From JAPOKJ01 sp031421635 (GTDB lineage Bacteria; Pseudomonadota; Gammaproteobacteria; Burkholderiales; Burkholderiaceae_E): DNA of 64,000 bases. Made by a program: the position numbers and the translations under genes. Positions 62,692-64,000 of the stretch are shown here, piece after piece; the first letter of the stretch is position 1; every line of letters begins with the position of its first letter. Below the pieces are notes generated by a model, which was not told the DNA's origin, did not search any database, and saw only the letters and a program-made list of their open reading frames with translations. The DNA lies in contig JANOPA010000012.1 of assembly GCA_031421635.1 (NCBI GenBank), positions 1 to 64,000 on the forward strand, read 5' to 3'.

Positions 62692-63048
62692 CTATAGTTC
62701 ACCTAATTGCAAAGCTTGATCCACGCGTTCGCGCAGTTCTTTGCCTGGTTTGAAATGAGGCACCCGCTTAGGGGGCACAACGACCTTGGCACCGGACTTC
62801 GGATTACGCCCGACACGGGAAGGTCTGTGAGAAAGGGCGAAACTACCAAAACCACGAATCTCGATACGCTGGCCTTCAGCTAAAGCCTTGGACATCGCAT
62901 CGAGAATAGTTTTGACAGCTTCTTCAGCATCTTTAGCCACTAACTGAGGATAGTGTTCGGCTAACCGGGCAATCAACTGCGAGCGCGTCACCGCGCCAGC
63001 GCCCTCTTCTTCAGAGGCGTCAATCAATTCGAAACCAGTATCGCTCAC
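62692..63048 (-). CDS. ihfB: integration host factor beta subunit
   Basis: This DNA-bending protein pairs with IhfA. The 118-residue protein has TRSQLIARL at its normal N-terminal position, IEIRGFGSFALSHRPSRVGRNPKSGAKV with the DNA-intercalating arm, and PHFKPGKELRERV. Compared with the usual start (MTRSQL) it has an extra acidic N-terminal stretch of about 19 residues. The GTG start chosen has GAGGA spaced 4 nt upstream, which supports the long form. A second GTG directly before TRSQL could give the standard length. Confidence 0.92.
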   Translation of the reverse strand: MSDTGFELIDASEEEGAGAVTRSQLIARLAEHYPQLVAKDAEEAVKTILDAMSKALAEGQRIEIRGFGSFALSHRPSRVGRNPKSGAKVVVPPKRVPHFKPGKELRERVDQALQLGEL

Positions 63049-63074
63049 ACTATCCTCGCAGTATCAAAGTTTAC

Positions 63075-64000
63075 TTACTTGTTATCGCCTTCCAACTTGG
63101 CACGCAACAAGGCGCCAAGGTTGGTGGTACCGGCACTACCAGCACTCTCAGAAGCAATCTTTTGCATGGCTTCAGCAGTGTCGGCGGTGTCTTTGGCCTT
63201 GATCGACAAATTGATCGAACGGTTCTTGCGATCAATATTGATCACCATCACCTCAATTTCATCACCTTCTTTCAGCATGTTACGAGCATCTTCCACACGG
63301 TCGCGGGAGATCTCGGACGCACGCAAGTAGCCAGTGAGGTCAGCGGCGAGTTCAATTGTTGCGCCTTTCGCGTCAACCACGGTGACCTTGCCTTTGACCA
63401 TCGAGCCCTTGTCGTGAGTCGAGGCGTAGTTGTCGAACGGATCACCATCCAACTGCTTGATGCCGAGAGAAATACGCTCGCGCTCAACATCAATCGCCAA
63501 GACCACGGCTTCAACTTCGTCACCCTTCTTGAAATCACGCACGGCTTCTTCACCAGGCTTGTTCCAGGAAAGGTCGGACAAGTGAACCAGACCATCGATA
63601 CCCCCCGCCAAGCCGATAAACACGCCAAAGTCGGTGATCGATTTGATCGCGCCCTTAACTTTATCGCCCTTACGGCTATTGATCGCAAACTCATCCCACG
63701 GGTTCGGACGGCACTGCTTCATGCCGAGCGAAATACGGCGACGTTCTTCGTCGATCTCGAGCACCATGACTTCGGTTTCATCACCGAGATTCACTGCTTT
63801 TGAAGGATTGATGTTCTTGTTGGTCCAGTCCATCTCGGAGACGTGCACCAGGCCTTCGATGCCGGGTTCGATCTCGATGAAGGCGCCGTAGTCGGTGATG
63901 TTCGTCACTTTGCCGAACATACGGGTGCTGGTCGGGTAGCGACGAGCAATACCGTTCCATGGGTCATCGCCCAATTGTTTGATACCGAGAGAAACGCGGT
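63075..64000 (-). CDS. rpsA: 30S ribosomal protein S1 (C-terminal part; 5' end beyond window)
   Basis: This is the C-terminal part of S1, which binds mRNA on the 30S subunit. Three complete S1 domains (OB folds) are visible, with typical TDYGAFIEIEPGIEGLVHVSEM and ITDFGVFIGLAGGIDGLVHLSDL segments; the last domain is more divergent. The frame stays open to the window edge, where RVSLGIKQLGDDPW continues the end of the preceding S1 domain, so the gene starts outside the window. ihfB follows 26 bp downstream, as in many proteobacteria. Confidence 0.96.
   Translation of the reverse strand, partial: RVSLGIKQLGDDPWNGIARRYPTSTRMFGKVTNITDYGAFIEIEPGIEGLVHVSEMDWTNKNINPSKAVNLGDETEVMVLEIDEERRRISLGMKQCRPNPWDEFAINSRKGDKVKGAIKSITDFGVFIGLAGGIDGLVHLSDLSWNKPGEEAVRDFKKGDEVEAVVLAIDVERERISLGIKQLDGDPFDNYASTHDKGSMVKGKVTVVDAKGATIELAADLTGYLRASEISRDRVEDARNMLKEGDEIEVMVINIDRKNRSINLSIKAKDTADTAEAMQKIASESAGSAGTTNLGALLRAKLEGDNK

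Noticed and set aside
1..64000. CRISPR arrays, transposases, integrases, att sites or prophage genes
   Set aside because: None was found; the only tandem repeats are inside the ComEA-like and DUF3305 genes.

Overview
The window looks like a chromosomal segment of a betaproteobacterium, most likely Burkholderiales. The reasons are gene order and family type: leuS-lptE-holA-proA, rpsA-ihfB-lapA-lapB, pilT-pilU divergent from yggS, rpsT divergent from murJ, and a formate dehydrogenase operon with the DUF3305/DUF3306/TorD-like/TAT-target helpers typical of that group. Base composition is moderate by eye (not counted). No tRNA, rRNA, CRISPR array, transposase or integrase was seen.

Region 1 (1-23746) is a large surface-polysaccharide locus built from alternating transcription blocks. 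A rightward block (1-3682) holds a GT39-type membrane glycosyltransferase, an acyltransferase-3 protein and a GT4-like glycosyltransferase. A leftward pair (3694-5522) holds a GMC-like flavoprotein and a short Rossmann/SDR-like protein. A second acyltransferase-3 follows (5818-6990). The leftward tviB-tviC-ugd block (6987-10799) supplies UDP-amino-uronic acid and UDP-glucuronic acid. A long, translationally coupled rightward operon (11128-21352) carries three more glycosyltransferases, a FemAB/GNAT-type acyltransferase, an unrecognised membrane-anchored protein, a Gfo/Idh/MocA oxidoreductase, an SDR, two NodB-type deacetylases and a methyltransferase. galU and a Wzx-like flippase (21353-23746) close the locus. 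Together they predict an acidic, acylated and/or deacetylated polysaccharide. The polymerase and the outer-membrane export genes are not in the window.

Region 2 (23893-34769) is a leftward formate dehydrogenase operon. It runs from an unknown exported protein through DUF3305, DUF3306, a six-cluster Fe-S protein, a TorD-like chaperone and a small Tat-signal protein, to the catalytic subunit, the Fe-S beta subunit, a small lipoprotein, the cytochrome b gamma subunit and a small Lys/Ala-rich exported protein.

Region 3 (34843-47372) holds metabolic and housekeeping genes: fumarylacetoacetase, a quinone oxidoreductase, a MetE-core protein, leuS-lptE-holA-proA, a metallo-beta-lactamase hydrolase, hemJ, a chromene-carboxylate isomerase-like protein and a 23S rRNA methyltransferase-like protein. 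Region 4 (47759-53828) holds the type IV pilus retraction ATPases pilU and pilT, then yggS, rpsT, murJ and proC. Region 5 (54038-60149) holds a small membrane protein, an apbE-nosR pair without other nos genes, ubiA and kynU. Region 6 (60305-64000) holds a ComEA-like helix-hairpin-helix protein with a repetitive Lys/Ala tail, lapB, lapA, ihfB and a truncated rpsA.

The observations most worth a second look are the unrecognised protein at 15480-16655 inside the polysaccharide operon, the GMC/SDR-like pair, the ComEA-like protein with a histone-H1-like tail, the orphan nosR-apbE pair with an altered flavinylation motif, and a repeated inverted motif between pilT and pilU.
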